DNA of 6,136 bases from Chromatiales bacterium. Lineage in GTDB: Bacteria; Pseudomonadota; Gammaproteobacteria; Thiohalospirales; Thiohalospiraceae. A program made the position numbers and the translations under genes. This document shows, piece after piece, positions 5,791 through 6,136 of the stretch. The notes under the pieces are model-generated. The model had not been told where the DNA came from. It searched no databases and worked only from the letters and a program-made list of their open reading frames with translations. The stretch lies in NCBI GenBank assembly GCA_026984715.1, contig JALSRO010000481.1:1-6136 (forward strand). Direction: 5' to 3'. Positions within the stretch are counted from its first letter, which is position 1; each line of letters starts with the position of its first letter.

Positions 5791-6136
5791 CTATTGGCTG
5801 GATTGTGTTCCGAACGAACTTCCCACCTTTGCGTGATGAAACCACTGTTCCATCTTATCGCAACCGGTGTCACCTTCACAGGGAGCCCACGAGGCAAAAT
5901 CTATCTCGGACAGGGGTGCATAGGGGCCCTGTTTGAACTCGAACAGTACCGTTCCAGATTGTAATGCAGCTATGGTGTGCCATGCACCGGCGGGGATTTC
6001 CACCGCCCGGGTCGGGCCACCGGCGATAATTTCAGCACGCTCGATGACTTCACCTTGCGGGTTGAAGATCAACACTGCTGCCCGGCCACTCATGGCGACA
6101 AACAGCTCCCATCTCAGAGGGGTGTTGTGGCGGTGG
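5791..6136 (-). CDS. WbuC-family cupin metalloprotein (N-terminus outside window)
   Basis: The frame is open to the right edge, so the gene starts beyond 6136; 114 sense codons and the TAG stop (5793-5791) are visible. An internal Met at 6093 is not the start, because the residues before it form the first cupin motif: HRH at the edge, then WELF and a Gly (HxH...E...G). The second motif follows as EIPAGAWHT (PxGxxH), giving the His/Glu set that normally holds one divalent metal. Adjacent WbuC-like blocks are GRAAVLIFNPQGEVIER, GTVLFEFKQGPY and a DFASWAPCEGD stretch. WbuC-type proteins occur in O-antigen clusters of E. coli and, in many bacteria, as isolated genes of unknown activity; I infer only a small-molecule binding or isomerase-type cupin. 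It precedes the four-helix membrane gene by 6 nt. The C-terminal 25 residues (Cys, His, Ser-rich) are less typical. Confidence 0.82.
   Translation of the reverse strand, partial: HRHNTPLRWELFVAMSGRAAVLIFNPQGEVIERAEIIAGGPTRAVEIPAGAWHTIAALQSGTVLFEFKQGPYAPLSEIDFASWAPCEGDTGCDKMEQWFHHAKVGSSFGTQSSQ

Noticed and set aside
1..6136. tRNA or rRNA genes, CRISPR arrays, insertion sequences, toxin-antitoxin or defence genes
   Set aside because: I looked on both strands and saw no cloverleaf-like end sequence, regular repeat-spacer pattern, transposase motif or terminal inverted repeat; the window is packed with ordinary genes.

Overview
The window looks like ordinary chromosomal DNA from a gammaproteobacterium. 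It is moderately GC-rich. MutS, PncC, ThpR and RecA all read very close to the E. coli family pattern, and pncC just upstream of recA is a common gammaproteobacterial arrangement. I cannot name the genus. A free-living or symbiotic member of the Chromatiales or a sulfur-oxidiser-like lineage is only a guess from the gene mix. I saw no mobile element, CRISPR array, rRNA or tRNA gene.

Layout: (1) 1-1568, minus strand, is the first 522 codons of mutS; the ATPase end lies beyond the left edge. (2) 1569-1685 is a divergent intergenic region with a good sigma70-type promoter for mutS. (3) 1686-2990, plus strand, is a tight three-gene unit: a single-domain PilZ protein, pncC (NMN amidase) and thpR (RNA 2',3'-cyclic phosphodiesterase), joined by a 1-nt and a 14-nt overlap. 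(4) 2991-3096 is the recA leader, with a candidate promoter, a GG-rich run and a perfect 8-bp inverted repeat whose right arm includes part of the recA start codon; no canonical LexA box is visible. (5) 3097-4778 is recA followed after 2 nt by queH (epoxyqueuosine reductase) instead of the common recX. (6) 4791-5264 is a small secreted, probably outer-membrane beta-barrel protein with lower G+C. (7) 5296-6136, minus strand, is a two-gene unit transcribed toward recA: a WbuC-type cupin, cut by the right edge, followed by a four-helix, histidine-containing membrane protein resembling the CopD/HemJ type.

The shared theme is genome maintenance (mutS, recA) mixed with NAD salvage (pncC), RNA-end processing (thpR) and tRNA modification (queH). 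These genes are co-oriented and closely packed, but a shared pathway is not evident. The most interesting parts are non-coding: the inverted repeat over the recA start codon, the missing standard SOS operator, and the placement of PilZ and QueH around recA. I found no strong case for a wholly new system.
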